Part shown: positions 55,599 through 64,000 of the stretch, in pieces | Numbering within the stretch: position 1 is the first letter of the stretch | Layout: each line of letters opens with the position of its first letter | Assembly: GCF_945956895.1 (NCBI RefSeq) | Contig: NZ_CAMFJF010000012.1 | Span: 1-64,000, forward strand | Direction of reading: 5' to 3' | From: an uncultured Allobosea sp. | GTDB lineage: Bacteria > Pseudomonadota > Alphaproteobacteria > Rhizobiales > Beijerinckiaceae | DNA: 64,000 nt | The notes under the pieces: model-generated | Databases searched by the model: none | What the model was told of the DNA's origin: nothing | The model's input: only the letters and a program-made list of their open reading frames with translations | Made by a program: the position numbers and the translations under genes

Positions 55599-55863
55599 AG
55601 AGCCTCTAACAGAACCTGGCGGGGTCTCGATGGGCTTTGGAGGAGTCGAATGCCAGGAGGAGCGCGCAGCCGATACCCTTCGATATCGGCAAGTCGGTCC
55701 GACGCCGCAGGCGGCCCTCCAAAACCCACCTTCGGCGCCGGCAATTCGACCGCCCGCGGCGTCGCGGCGCTTGCCGATACCAACGGTATCGGCTTCACCC
55801 CGCTCCTGGCGGAGCGGACGAATTGCCGACGTCGAGACCCCGCCAGGTTCTGTTAGAGGCTCT
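55599..55863. mobile_element. 265-bp element with perfect 32-bp inverted ends, MITE-like
   Basis: The left arm 55599-55630 (begins AGAGCCTCTAACAGAACCTG) is the exact reverse complement of the right arm 55832-55863. Between them are two smaller hairpins, GCCGATA/TATCGGC near 55672 and GCCGATACC/GGTATCGGC near 55777, also in mirror arrangement. Short similarities of the inner sequence on both sides suggest a larger ancient palindrome. There is no transposase. Short TAAG strings flank both sides, but a target duplication is not certain. It lies in the 492-bp gap between the divergent cheY-like and maoC-like genes; the remainder of that gap shows no gene. Confidence 0.8.
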
Positions 55864-55966
55864 AAGGTGCGCCGCACCAAAGTCCAATTGCGTGGATGTT
55901 GCGGTTGCGAGATGCTTAATCGAATCGCAGACAGGAGGGCAAAGGCCCACGGGCCGCGCAGGATCC

Positions 55967-56422
55967 ATGACAGTTCAGCCGATATCTGGCGGGCTTTACA
56001 CCGTCCACGCCTTCGAGGACCTGGCCATTGGCCAGAGCGAAAGCCTGATGCGGACCGTCATGGAACGCGATGTCGCCCTCTTCGCCGAGCTCTCGGGCGA
56101 TGCCAATCCGATCCATCTCTGCGACCAGTTTGCCGCCAGTACCAAGTTCGGCCAGCGTATCGCCCATGGCATGCTGACGGCGAGCCTCGTCTCTGCCTTG
56201 CTCGGGACGCGTTTGCCGGGGCCGGGCGCAGTCTATCTGTCGCAGACCTTGACCTTCCTCGCGCCCGTCAAGATCGGCGACGTCGTCACGGCCCGCGTCG
56301 AGGTCGTCGAGCTCGTGGCCGAGCGCCGCCGGGTGCGCTTCTTTTGCGAATGCCTCGTCGACGGCAAGGCCGTGATGGAGGGCGAGGCCTGGGTCGCGAT
56401 GCCGCCGAAGCCGCGCGTTTGA
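55967..56422 (+). CDS. MaoC/PhaJ-like hot-dog hydratase
   Basis: 151 residues of the MaoC-like hot-dog fold. The hydratase signature is seen in FAELSGDANPIHLCDQFAA (Asp and His catalytic pair) and FGQRIAHGMLTASLVSALLG. The family hydrates trans-2-enoyl-CoA to (R)-3-hydroxyacyl-CoA, feeding polyhydroxyalkanoate or lipid pathways. The ATG has AGGA five bases upstream. Its promoter would lie downstream of or inside the 265-bp element. Confidence 0.9.
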   Translation: MTVQPISGGLYTVHAFEDLAIGQSESLMRTVMERDVALFAELSGDANPIHLCDQFAASTKFGQRIAHGMLTASLVSALLGTRLPGPGAVYLSQTLTFLAPVKIGDVVTARVEVVELVAERRRVRFFCECLVDGKAVMEGEAWVAMPPKPRV

Positions 56423-56518
56423 CGTGCTCGACCTGGCCAGTGGCCTTGACGCCCCGCCGGCCTTCGCCGCAAAGACGGTCATCGCCCCATCGTGAGGGCA
56501 GGTGGACGTTCCCGATTG

Positions 56519-57517
56519 ATGCCATCCCAAGCCGATGAGCCATCGCGCCCCGAGCCGACGGCGGTGGTCCTCGACCTCGAAAAGCCCCTTCCGGATGCCT
56601 TGCGCGGCGCCGTCCTGGCGCTCGGCAATTTCGACGGCGTCCATCGCGGTCATGCCGAGCTGGCCCGTCGGGCGGCATCCTTGGCCGCTGAGCTAGGGAC
56701 CCGGCCTGCCGCCTTCACCTTCGAGCCGCACCCGCGCAGCATCTTTCGCCCGGAAGAACCGGTCTTCCGGCTGACCTCGCCGCAGCTCAAGCTGGAACTG
56801 CTGGCCGATGCCGGCCTGCCGCAGGTCTTCGTCCTGCCCTTCGATCGCGAGATCGCAGCGCTTCCCGCCGAAAGCTTTGTCGATGATCTTCTGATCGGGC
56901 GGCTCGGCGCTCGCGGTCTGGTCTGCGGCTACGATTTCCATTTCGGCAAGGGCCGCACCGGATCGCCGGAAATGCTGCAGGCCCATGGCCTCGCCGCCGA
57001 TATCCCGGTTTCGGTCGTGGCGCCCTATTCCTGGCAGGGCGAGCCCGTCTCCTCGACGCTGATCCGCACCGCGCTGGAAGCTGGCGACGTCGCGCGCGCC
57101 GCTTCTTTCCTCGGGCGCCCCTGGCAGGTGCGCGGCCTCGTCGCCCATGGCGACAAGCGTGGGCGCGAGCTCGGCTACCCCACCGCCAACATGCAGCTCG
57201 CCCGCGACTGCAAGCTGCGCCACGGCATCTATGCGGTCCGGATGAAGATCGACGGTGTCTGGCATGACGGCGTCGCGAGCTTCGGCCGCCGCCCGACCTT
57301 CGACGACGGCGCGCCGCGGCTCGAAACCTTCGTCTTCGATTTCTCCGGTGATCTCTACGGCCAGCGCGTCGACGTCGCCTTCGTCGACTGGCTGCGCGGC
57401 GAGGAGAAGTTCGATGCGCTCCCGGCCCTGATCGCCCAGATGGATGCCGACAGCGCCCGCGCCCGCGACATTCTGGCCAAGACCCCTGCTTTCGGCGCGC
57501 CGCCCTTCCTTCCTTGA
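56519..57517 (+). CDS. ribF: Bifunctional riboflavin kinase / FAD synthetase
   Basis: 332 residues. The N-terminal FAD synthetase domain has the nucleotidyltransferase motif LALGNFDGVHRGHAEL and the PVSSTLIRTALEAG motif; the C-terminal kinase domain has RGRELGYPTANMQL and the GVASFGRRPTFDDGAPRLE segment (in part). It makes FMN from riboflavin and then FAD. Start at ATG 56519; a GTG 27 bp upstream is possible. No FMN riboswitch is seen upstream. Confidence 0.95.
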   Translation: MPSQADEPSRPEPTAVVLDLEKPLPDALRGAVLALGNFDGVHRGHAELARRAASLAAELGTRPAAFTFEPHPRSIFRPEEPVFRLTSPQLKLELLADAGLPQVFVLPFDREIAALPAESFVDDLLIGRLGARGLVCGYDFHFGKGRTGSPEMLQAHGLAADIPVSVVAPYSWQGEPVSSTLIRTALEAGDVARAASFLGRPWQVRGLVAHGDKRGRELGYPTANMQLARDCKLRHGIYAVRMKIDGVWHDGVASFGRRPTFDDGAPRLETFVFDFSGDLYGQRVDVAFVDWLRGEEKFDALPALIAQMDADSARARDILAKTPAFGAPPFLP

Positions 57518-57718
57518 GCTGCGCCTGCTAGAAGCCCCGCATGCCCGCCGAACGCGCTCTGCTGATCGATCTTTCCCGGCGAATTACGGGCCCGGCTGCC
57601 GCCTCGCGCTGAACCGCGCGGACGCTTGCGCAGTCCGGGTTGAAGACCGCTTTTCCCGTTTCACGCGTGGACGCCCGCGGCCTATCGATCGGCCCGCCGT
57701 CCCGACTGTCCGAGCCGG

Positions 57719-60700
57719 ATGATGACCGACAAGACCAACAACGCCAAAGCCGCTGAGACCGCTGCCGCTGGCGTCGATTATTCGCAGACGCTCTTCCTGC
57801 CCCAGACCGAGTTCCCGATGCGCGCCGGCCTGCCGCAGCGCGAGCCGGAACTGCTCGCCCGCTGGGCCAGGATCGACCTCTATCGCAAGCTGCGTGAGGC
57901 CGGGCAGGGGCGGGACCGCTTCGTCCTGCATGACGGCCCTCCTTACGCCAACGGCAACATCCATATCGGCCATGCGCTGAACAAGGTGCTGAAGGACCTC
58001 GTCACGCGCTCGCAGCAGATGCTGGGCTACGATTCCAACTATGTGCCGGGCTGGGACTGCCACGGCCTACCGATCGAGTGGAAGATCGAGGAGCAGTACC
58101 GCGCCAAGGGCCTGAACAAGGACGATGTTCTGGTCGTCGAGTTCCGCAAGGAATGCCGCGCCTTCGCCGAGCACTGGGTCGATGTCCAGCGCGAGGAGTT
58201 CAAGCGCCTCGGCGTCGAGGGCGACTGGGCCCATCCCTACCTGACCATGGCCTATCCGGCCGAGGCGCAGATCGCTCGCGAGATCATGAAATTCGCCGAG
58301 ACCGGCCAGCTCTATCGCGGCTCCAAGCCGGTGATGTGGTCGGTGGTCGAGAAGACCGCGCTGGCCGAGGCCGAGGTCGAGTACGAGGAGCACACGAGCG
58401 ACACGATCTATGTGGCGTTTCCGATCGTTTCGGTCTTCATCGACCGCACGTCGCGCGATCCGGATCTCGAGATCAACCGTGAAACCTTCTCCCAACTGGC
58501 GCTCAAATCGAGTGTTCTGATCTGGACGACCACGCCCTGGACGATCCCCGGCAATCGGGCGATCTCCTACAGCCACAAGGTCGCCTACGGCGTCTACAAG
58601 GTGACGGCTGCGCCTGAGAACAACTGGGCCAAGGTGGGCGCGACCTATATCCTCGCCAAGAACGTTGCCGAGAGCGTCTTCAAGGCGGCGAAGGTCGAGG
58701 CGTTCGAGCTCGTGATGGACGCGCCTGCTGCGATGATCGCCGGTCTAACCGCTGCCCACCCGCTGCGCGGCCACGGCTATGACTTCGACGTTCCGCTGCT
58801 CGACGGCGACCATGTCACCGACGATGCCGGCACGGGCTTCGTCCACACCGCGCCGAGCCATGGCCGCGAGGACTTCGACGTCTGGATGGCCAATGGCCGC
58901 CAGCTTACCGAGCGCGGCATCGAGACCCGCATCCCCTATACCGTCGATGCCGATGGGCGCTTCACCAAGGAGGCTCCGGGCTTCGAGGGCGCGCAGGTCA
59001 TCACCGACAAGGGCGACAAGGGCAACGCCAACGACGTCGTCATCAAGGCGCTGGTCGAGGCCGGCAACATCATCGCGCGCGGCCGCCTGAAGCATCAGTA
59101 TCCGCATAGCTGGCGCTCGAAGAAGCCGGTGATCTTCCGCAATACGCCGCAATGGTTCATTGCCATGGACAAGCCGATCGGCGAGGCCGGGGCGCCGAAC
59201 GCGGCCGATCCGCAGCCGGTCGCCGGCGGCAATGCCGATACGCTGCGCAACCGCGCGCTGAAGGCGATCAAGGAAACCGAATGGGTGCCCGCCGCCGGCG
59301 AGAACCGCATCACCGGCATGATCGCCAATCGTCCCGATTGGGTCGTCTCGCGCCAGCGCGCCTGGGGCGTGCCGATCACGGTCTTCGTCGAGAAGGAGAC
59401 CAAGGACATCCTCGTCGATGCCAGGGTCAATGCCGCGATCGCCGAGGCTTTCGAGGCGGAAGGCGCGGATGCCTGGTTCACCGATCTGGACGGCGCCCGC
59501 TTCCTCAAGCCCTTCGGCTATGATCCGGCCAAGTACGAGCGCGTCACCGACGTGCTCGACGTCTGGTTCGATTCCGGCTCGACCCATGCCTTCACGCTGG
59601 AGAAGCGCGCCGACCTGCGCGCCCGCCGCCGCGGCGATGGCGGCAAGGACCGCGTGATGTATCTCGAAGGCTCGGACCAGCATCGCGGCTGGTTCCATTC
59701 GAGCCTGCTGGAAAGCTGCGGCACGCGCGGCCGCGCGCCCTACGACATCGTCCTGACCCATGGCTTCTGCCTGGACGAGAAGGGCGAGAAGATGTCGAAG
59801 TCGAAGGGCAACGTCACTGCCCCGCAGGACGTCATCAAGGATAGCGGCGCCGACATCCTGCGCCTCTGGGTCGCGGCGGCCGATTATTCGGACGACCTGC
59901 GCATCGGCAAGGAGATCCTCAAGACCTTCGTCGAGACCTATCGCAAGCTGCGCAACACCATGCGCTGGATGCTCGGCACGCTCGCTCATTTCAGCGAGGA
60001 TGTCCGCGTCTCCGATCCGCAGGCCATGCCGGAACTGGAGCGGCTGATGCTGCACAGGCTCGCCGAGCTCGGGCCGCAGGTCGAGGAAGCCTATCGCACC
60101 TATGACTACAAGAAGGTCGTGTTCCTGCTCTCGCAGTTCATGAACACCGAGCTCTCGGCCTTCTATTTCGACGTCCGCAAGGACGCGCTCTATTGCGATC
60201 CGCTGTCGAGCCATGTCCGCAAGAGCGCGCTGACCGTCGTCGACCATCTCTTCCGCTGCCTGACGACCTGGCTCGCCCCGATCCTGGTCTTCACGGCAGA
60301 GGAGGCCTGGCTCGACCGCTATCCCGAGAAGAAGGCGGGCGAGGGCTCGGTCCATCTCGAGCGCTTCGTCGCGGCCAAGGCGGACTGGCTCGATCCGGAA
60401 CTGGCCGAGCGCTGGAGCAAGATCCGCCGCGTGCGCCGCGTCGTCACCGGTGCGCTGGAATTGGAGCGCGCGGCCAAGCGCCTCGGCTCCTCTCTGGAGG
60501 CAGCGCCGCGGGTCTTCGTCTCCGACAGCGATCTCTATGCCGCCTTGTCCGGTGCCGATCTCGCCGAGATCAGCATCACCTCGGGCATAGGCATCGAGAG
60601 CGGCGAGGGGCCGACGGATGCCTTCCGCCTCGCCGATGTGCCCGGCGTCGCGGTCGTGCCGCATCGTGCGGCCGGCATCAAATGCGCCCGTTCCTGGAAG

Positions 60701-60790
60701 TATTTCGACCCGGCGACGGCCGACAAGGCTTATCCACAGGTGACGCCGCGTGACGCCAAGGCTCTGAAGGAGCTGGGAGTGCGCGCCTGA
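57719..60790 (+). CDS. ileS: Isoleucyl-tRNA synthetase
   Basis: Charges tRNA-Ile and edits valine. 1023 residues of the class I type, with the HIGH motif in [18 protein letters not shown] (core NIHIGHAL), the editing domain at about 230-430 containing [12 protein letters not shown], and KMSKS in [13 protein letters not shown]. There are two adjacent ATG codons at the start. The C-terminus lacks a zinc ribbon with clustered Cys. It ends by a 1-base overlap with lspA. The 201-bp upstream spacer has no T-box or other leader that I recognise. Confidence 0.97.
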   Translation: MMTDKTNNAKAAETAAAGVDYSQTLFLPQTEFPMRAGLPQREPELLARWARIDLYRKLREAGQGRDRFVLHDGPPYANGNIHIGHALNKVLKDLVTRSQQMLGYDSNYVPGWDCHGLPIEWKIEEQYRAKGLNKDDVLVVEFRKECRAFAEHWVDVQREEFKRLGVEGDWAHPYLTMAYPAEAQIAREIMKFAETGQLYRGSKPVMWSVVEKTALAEAEVEYEEHTSDTIYVAFPIVSVFIDRTSRDPDLEINRETFSQLALKSSVLIWTTTPWTIPGNRAISYSHKVAYGVYKVTAAPENNWAKVGATYILAKNVAESVFKAAKVEAFELVMDAPAAMIAGLTAAHPLRGHGYDFDVPLLDGDHVTDDAGTGFVHTAPSHGREDFDVWMANGRQLTERGIETRIPYTVDADGRFTKEAPGFEGAQVITDKGDKGNANDVVIKALVEAGNIIARGRLKHQYPHSWRSKKPVIFRNTPQWFIAMDKPIGEAGAPNAADPQPVAGGNADTLRNRALKAIKETEWVPAAGENRITGMIANRPDWVVSRQRAWGVPITVFVEKETKDILVDARVNAAIAEAFEAEGADAWFTDLDGARFLKPFGYDPAKYERVTDVLDVWFDSGSTHAFTLEKRADLRARRRGDGGKDRVMYLEGSDQHRGWFHSSLLESCGTRGRAPYDIVLTHGFCLDEKGEKMSKSKGNVTAPQDVIKDSGADILRLWVAAADYSDDLRIGKEILKTFVETYRKLRNTMRWMLGTLAHFSEDVRVSDPQAMPELERLMLHRLAELGPQVEEAYRTYDYKKVVFLLSQFMNTELSAFYFDVRKDALYCDPLSSHVRKSALTVVDHLFRCLTTWLAPILVFTAEEAWLDRYPEKKAGEGSVHLERFVAAKADWLDPELAERWSKIRRVRRVVTGALELERAAKRLGSSLEAAPRVFVSDSDLYAALSGADLAEISITSGIGIESGEGPTDAFRLADVPGVAVVPHRAAGIKCARSWKYFDPATADKAYPQVTPRDAKALKELGVRA

Positions 60791-61272
60791 TGACGCCTGC
60801 CCGTGGCTTTGGATTGGCTGTCGTCCTGATCGTCTTCGTCGCCGATCAGCTCCTCAAGTCGTGGCTGCTCTACAGTGTCGGGCTGGCCGAGAACGGGCCT
60901 TACGATCTCACGTCCTTCCTGACGATCGTGCTCGCCTGGAATCGCGGTATCTCCTATGGGCTGTTCCAGCAGGGCACGGATCTTGGCCGCTGGTTCCTCG
61001 TCGTCATCTCCTTCGTCGCGGCCATCTGGCTCTGGCGCTGGATGTGGCGCGAGCAGCGGCGCTTCACGGTGCTGAGCCTCGCGCTGATCATCGGCGGGGC
61101 GCTCGGCAACGGGCTCGACCGCGCCGTCTATGGCGCGGTCGTCGACTTCGTCCATGTCCACTGGGGCAATTTCAGCTGGTATATCTTCAACATCGCCGAC
61201 GTCGCGATCGTTGTCGGGGTGCTCGGCCTGCTATATGAGTCCTTCCGCTCGAGCGCGGAAAACACAGCTTAA
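60790..61272 (+). CDS. lspA: Lipoprotein signal peptidase (signal peptidase II)
   Basis: Removes signal peptides from prolipoproteins in the inner membrane. 160 residues with four transmembrane helices; the conserved motifs are VFVADQLLKSWLL, AWNRGISYGLF, GGALGNGLDR with VVDFV, and FNIADVAI, the last two carrying the catalytic aspartates. Directly coupled to ileS, a classic alphaproteobacterial arrangement. Confidence 0.96.
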   Translation: MTPARGFGLAVVLIVFVADQLLKSWLLYSVGLAENGPYDLTSFLTIVLAWNRGISYGLFQQGTDLGRWFLVVISFVAAIWLWRWMWREQRRFTVLSLALIIGGALGNGLDRAVYGAVVDFVHVHWGNFSWYIFNIADVAIVVGVLGLLYESFRSSAENTA

Positions 61273-61346
61273 CGACGGTCTCGCCATTGTTTTGCCGTTC
61301 GTCTGGGTTTTGAGACGGGGCGAGATTGTCCGAAGGGAGATTTGAC

Positions 61347-61991
61347 ATGGCCGGACGCATTCGCGTGGCTCATCTGCTCATCGCCGGCGGGCTTATGCTC
61401 GTGGCGTCGCCCGCCTTTGCGCAGGACGGCATGCTGTTCAAGAATCTGATGGAAGGCACCTTCGGCCGAGGCGAAGGCGCTGATATCGACTATCGCGAGC
61501 GGGCCCCGTTGGTCGTTCCGCCGAATTCGACCCTGCCGCCGCCGCAGCAATCCGCGAGCACGCGCAATGCCGCCTGGCCCAAGGATCCGGATGTGCAGCG
61601 CCGCAAGGAAGACAAGAACCGCCGTTACGTTCCCGCCGACGGCGTAAAGGACAATCCGCTGCTGTCCGCCGAGGAAATCCGCCGCGGCCGCAGCACCACC
61701 GCGTCGCAGAGGACCGCTGCGCCCTACCGTGAGAACGACCTCTACAACAACGTCATCGGGCCGATCCGCATCGGCAAGGAACAGGCCGCACGCTACAACG
61801 AGGAGGCTGAGAAGCAGCTCTCCTACGGTTCCGAGCCGCCGCGCCGCACCCTGACCGAGCCGCCGACCGGCTATCGCCGCCCCGCTGCAACCGCGGCGTT
61901 CGGGCCGGGCGTCAGCGGTCCCGTCGAGAACACGCAGGCCGTCGGCGAGCGCGAGTTCGTGACCGGCCAGAAGCCCATGATGGGCCGGTGA
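61347..61991 (+). CDS. Secreted DUF3035-like protein
   Basis: 214 residues. The signal peptide runs MAGRIRVAHLLIAGGLMLVA to about residue 27 (SPAFAQ). The mature protein has IDYRERAPLVVPPNSTLPPP, which resembles the core of DUF3035 proteins associated with the outer-membrane assembly machinery; the remainder is low-complexity and Arg/Pro-rich. There is no lipobox, unlike lipoprotein members. ATG with GAAGGGAG. It lies between lspA and the M16 pair, a conserved neighbourhood, and has its own terminator. Confidence 0.82.
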   Translation: MAGRIRVAHLLIAGGLMLVASPAFAQDGMLFKNLMEGTFGRGEGADIDYRERAPLVVPPNSTLPPPQQSASTRNAAWPKDPDVQRRKEDKNRRYVPADGVKDNPLLSAEEIRRGRSTTASQRTAAPYRENDLYNNVIGPIRIGKEQAARYNEEAEKQLSYGSEPPRRTLTEPPTGYRRPAATAAFGPGVSGPVENTQAVGEREFVTGQKPMMGR

Positions 61992-62056
61992 GCAGGCTTG
62001 CCGGCGGCCGCGCCGCCTCTTGCCGAAACGCGGTGGCTTGACCAAGTTGGCTATCA

Positions 62057-62085
62057 GGGCGGGCGCATCGTGCCCGCCCTTTCTT
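62057..62085 (+). terminator. Intrinsic terminator
   Basis: GGGCGGGC / GCCCGCCC 8-bp stem with a 7-base loop, followed by TTTCTTG, after the DUF3035-like gene. Confidence 0.85.
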
Positions 62086-62109
62086 GTCTGAGCGTGGAGA
62101 CGATCTGAG

Positions 62110-63399
62110 GTGAACAGTCATGCGCACCGGGCCGACCTGGCGGAGCCGGTCGAAACGTTCCGGTTGGCCAACGGCCTCGATGTCGTCGTGGTGAAGGACC
62201 TGCGCGCGCCGGTCGTCACCCATATGGTCTGGTATCGCAACGGCTCGGCCGATGATCCGGCCGGCAAGTCCGGAATCGCGCATTTCCTCGAGCACCTGAT
62301 GTTCAAGGGCACCGAACGCTGGCCGGCCGGCGAATTCTCGAAGATCGTCGCCGGCTTCGGCGGCCAGGAGAACGCCTTCACCTCTTTTGATTATACCGCC
62401 TATTTCCAGCGCGTGCCGAAGGAGCATCTGCGCGCGATGATGGATTACGAGGCCGACCGGATGACCGGCCTCTCCTTCGACGAGAGTGTGGTGGCGCCCG
62501 AGCGCGACGTGGTGCTGGAGGAGCGGCGCATGCGCGTCGATTCCGACCCGGCCGCCCAGCTCGGCGAGGAATTCTCCGCGACCCTGTTCTTCCACCATCC
62601 CTACGGCACGCCGATCATCGGCTGGGAGCACGAGATCGAGCGCCTGAGCCGGGACGACGCCTTCGCCTATTATCAGCGCTTCTACACGCCTGAGAACGCG
62701 ATCCTGGTCGTCGCCGGCGACACCGATGCCGCTGAGGTTCGTCGCCTTGCCGAAGAGACTTACGGCAAGATCGCGGCCCGCGGCGCGGCGCCCGTCCGCT
62801 CCCGCCCGATCGAGCCGGAGCCGCGCGCCTCGCGCCGCGTGCAGCTCAACGATCCGCGCGTGCAGCAGCCTTCCCTGCGCCGCGGCTGGCTGACCCCGAC
62901 CTATACGGCTGGCGAACGCGACGAGGTTCTGGCGCTCGAACTCGTCGCCGAGATTCTCGGCGGCGGCACGACCTCGCGGCTTTATCGCAAGCTCTGCGTC
63001 GAGAGCGAGCTGGCCGCTGGCGCCAGCGCCTATTTCATGGGCTCGATGGTCGATCGCGCCGCCTTCCAGGTTTCCGCCAGTCCGCGCCCTGGCGTCGAGA
63101 TGGCGGCGATGGAAGCCGGGCTCGATGCGGCGCTCGCCGCCTTCCTGGCTGACGGCCCGAGCGAACTGGAGCTGGCCCGGGCCCGCACCCGGCTGGTTGC
63201 CGAAACGGTCTTCGCCCGCGATAACCAGTCTTCGCTGGCCCGCATCTTCGGCTCGGCCTTGGCCGTGGGCGAGACGGTCGAGGATGTGCTCGCCTGGCCC
63301 CAGCGCATCGAGGCCGTCGGCCGGGATGCCGTGATCGAGGCGGCGCGCCGCTATCTCAAGCCTGATCGCAGCGTCACCGGCCTGTTGCTGCCGGCTTGA
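62110..63399 (+). CDS. M16-family zinc peptidase, catalytic subunit
   Basis: 429 residues of the pitrilysin/processing-peptidase family. The inverse zinc motif HFLEH is in SGIAHFLEHLMFKGTE, and a downstream Glu ligand lies in VVLEERRMRVD. The second half is the substrate-chamber repeat. The GTG start has a weak site. The gene for a second M16 protein without the zinc motif follows after 53 bp, making the typical heterodimer. No signal peptide is obvious, though close family members are often exported. Confidence 0.9.
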   Translation: MNSHAHRADLAEPVETFRLANGLDVVVVKDLRAPVVTHMVWYRNGSADDPAGKSGIAHFLEHLMFKGTERWPAGEFSKIVAGFGGQENAFTSFDYTAYFQRVPKEHLRAMMDYEADRMTGLSFDESVVAPERDVVLEERRMRVDSDPAAQLGEEFSATLFFHHPYGTPIIGWEHEIERLSRDDAFAYYQRFYTPENAILVVAGDTDAAEVRRLAEETYGKIAARGAAPVRSRPIEPEPRASRRVQLNDPRVQQPSLRRGWLTPTYTAGERDEVLALELVAEILGGGTTSRLYRKLCVESELAAGASAYFMGSMVDRAAFQVSASPRPGVEMAAMEAGLDAALAAFLADGPSELELARARTRLVAETVFARDNQSSLARIFGSALAVGETVEDVLAWPQRIEAVGRDAVIEAARRYLKPDRSVTGLLLPA

Positions 63400-63452
63400 C
63401 GCCGCCGTCCCATCGAACGGGCGGAGATCACGCTCCGCCGACAGGAAGCGAC

Positions 63453-64000
63453 ATGAACGCCCCCATTCCGACGCCCAAGCTCAACACGGCCGGTCCGGCC
63501 ATCGCCGTCCAGGTCGTCCGCTCGCCCGGCGGCGTCGAGGCCTGGCTGGTCGAGGAGCACAGCCTGCCCCTGATCGCGGTTGATTTCGCCTTCGATGGCG
63601 GCGCCAGCCGCGATCCCGCCAACGCCGCCGGCAGCGCTTATCTGATCTCCGGTCTGCTCGACGAGGGCGCCGGGGATCTCGACGCCGAAGCCTTTCAGGG
63701 CCGGATGGCAGACCACGCCATCAGCCTCGGTTTCGACGCCCGCCGCGACGATTTCCACGGCCATCTCCAGACGCTCTCCACGCATCGCGACACGGCTTTC
63801 GACCTGCTCGGGCTGGCGCTCAACCAGCCGCGCTTCGATGCCGACGCCGTCGACCGCGTTCGGGCTCAGGTCATCGCCGGACTGCAGCGCCAGGCGAAGA
63901 ACCCCGAGGTGATGTGCCGCAACGCTGTCTACGCCGCGGCCTTCCCGGGGCATGCCTATAGCCGGCCCGAGAAGGGCGATATCGACAGCGTCTCCGGGCT
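63453..64000 (+). CDS. M16-family peptidase, non-catalytic subunit (cut by window end)
   Basis: The first 182 residues of a second M16 protein. The fold is recognisable (VDFAFDGGASRDPANAAGSA, FDLLGLALNQPRF), but the place of the HxxEH motif reads SAYLISGLLDEGAG, so it lacks zinc ligands. It would be the partner subunit of the preceding enzyme. ATG with ACAGGAAGCG. The rest lies outside the window. Confidence 0.88.
   Translation, partial: MNAPIPTPKLNTAGPAIAVQVVRSPGGVEAWLVEEHSLPLIAVDFAFDGGASRDPANAAGSAYLISGLLDEGAGDLDAEAFQGRMADHAISLGFDARRDDFHGHLQTLSTHRDTAFDLLGLALNQPRFDADAVDRVRAQVIAGLQRQAKNPEVMCRNAVYAAAFPGHAYSRPEKGDIDSVSG

Noticed and set aside
55475-55966. N-terminal extensions of the CheY-like and MaoC-like proteins through the inverted-repeat element
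   Set aside because: Both frames stay open only because of base composition. Their translations are Arg/Pro-rich and unrelated to the families, and normal-length starts with ribosome sites exist.
57518-57718. T-box or other leader regulating ileS
   Set aside because: No T-box sequence or antiterminator was seen, and T-boxes are not expected in alphaproteobacteria.
58745-60664. A 639-residue minus-strand frame opposite ileS
   Set aside because: Antisense shadow of a well-defined synthetase gene.

Overview
This is a GC-rich, densely coded stretch of an alphaproteobacterial chromosome. The gene content (hut genes with HutF and HutC, a PodJ-like polarity protein, Rhizobiales-type dispersed palindromic repeats, the TIGR01459-MaoC-ribF-ileS-lspA-M16 neighbourhood) points to the Hyphomicrobiales (Rhizobiales), most like Bosea or a close relative. 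The genus is an inference from remembered protein flavour, not from a search. No tRNA, rRNA, CRISPR array, prophage or intact insertion sequence was seen, so most of the window is ordinary core and metabolic chromosome.

Layout. 1-4.3 kb: histidine utilisation, with hutI-hutH on the minus strand and hutF-hutC divergent, separated by two copies of a palindrome that are probably the HutC operator. 4.3-8.9 kb: small envelope or stress genes (glycine-zipper lipoprotein, PRC-barrel protein, transglutaminase-like protein, lipid kinase, PAP2 phosphatase, flavin-binding split-barrel protein, 50-residue membrane protein). 9.0-10.5 kb: an aldehyde dehydrogenase. 10.6-17.4 kb: a minus-strand operon of three overlapping genes encoding a transglutaminase-DUF2126 protein, a circularly permuted ATP-grasp/alpha-E fusion and a second transglutaminase, which together look like an amide-bond making and breaking system with unknown substrate. 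17.6-23.0 kb: a complete dipeptide-type ABC importer (five genes). 23.3-26.2 kb: zwf-pgl-eda of the Entner-Doudoroff route, without edd. 26.3-31.8 kb: an FAD oxidoreductase plus M20 amidohydrolase, an M15-type peptidase, a PLP-dependent dehydratase and an O-antigen-ligase-like membrane protein. 32-38.4 kb: molybdenum cofactor and sulfur genes (DUF2478, mobA, Mrp/ApbC, TusA, moeA), a SRPBCC protein and a TIGR02186/TauE pair. 38.6-42.0 kb: a large PodJ-like protein with coiled coil, one membrane segment and Sel1 repeats. 42.3-48.5 kb: a MerR regulator followed by beta-oxidation genes (acyl-CoA dehydrogenase, thiolase, FadJ-like fusion). 48.5-55.5 kb: a peptide deformylase paralogue that has lost metal ligands, an omega-amino acid transaminase, a membrane protein with an N-terminal regulator-like domain and TPR-like helices, a degenerate EAL protein resembling TipF, a HAD hydrolase and a CheY-type receiver. 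55.6-55.9 kb: a 265-bp element with perfect 32-bp inverted ends. 56-64 kb: MaoC-like hydratase, ribF, ileS, lspA, a secreted DUF3035-like protein and an M16 peptidase pair, the second cut by the window end.

The intergenic regions carry at least three families of palindromic REP/BIME-like repeats plus one Rhizobiales-type repeat; several lie between co-directional genes of one pathway. The observations most worth following are the ATP-grasp/alpha-E/transglutaminase operon, the deformylase paralogue with serine and glutamine where metal ligands belong, the 265-bp inverted-repeat element, the regulator-like TPR membrane protein and the tandem HutC operator.
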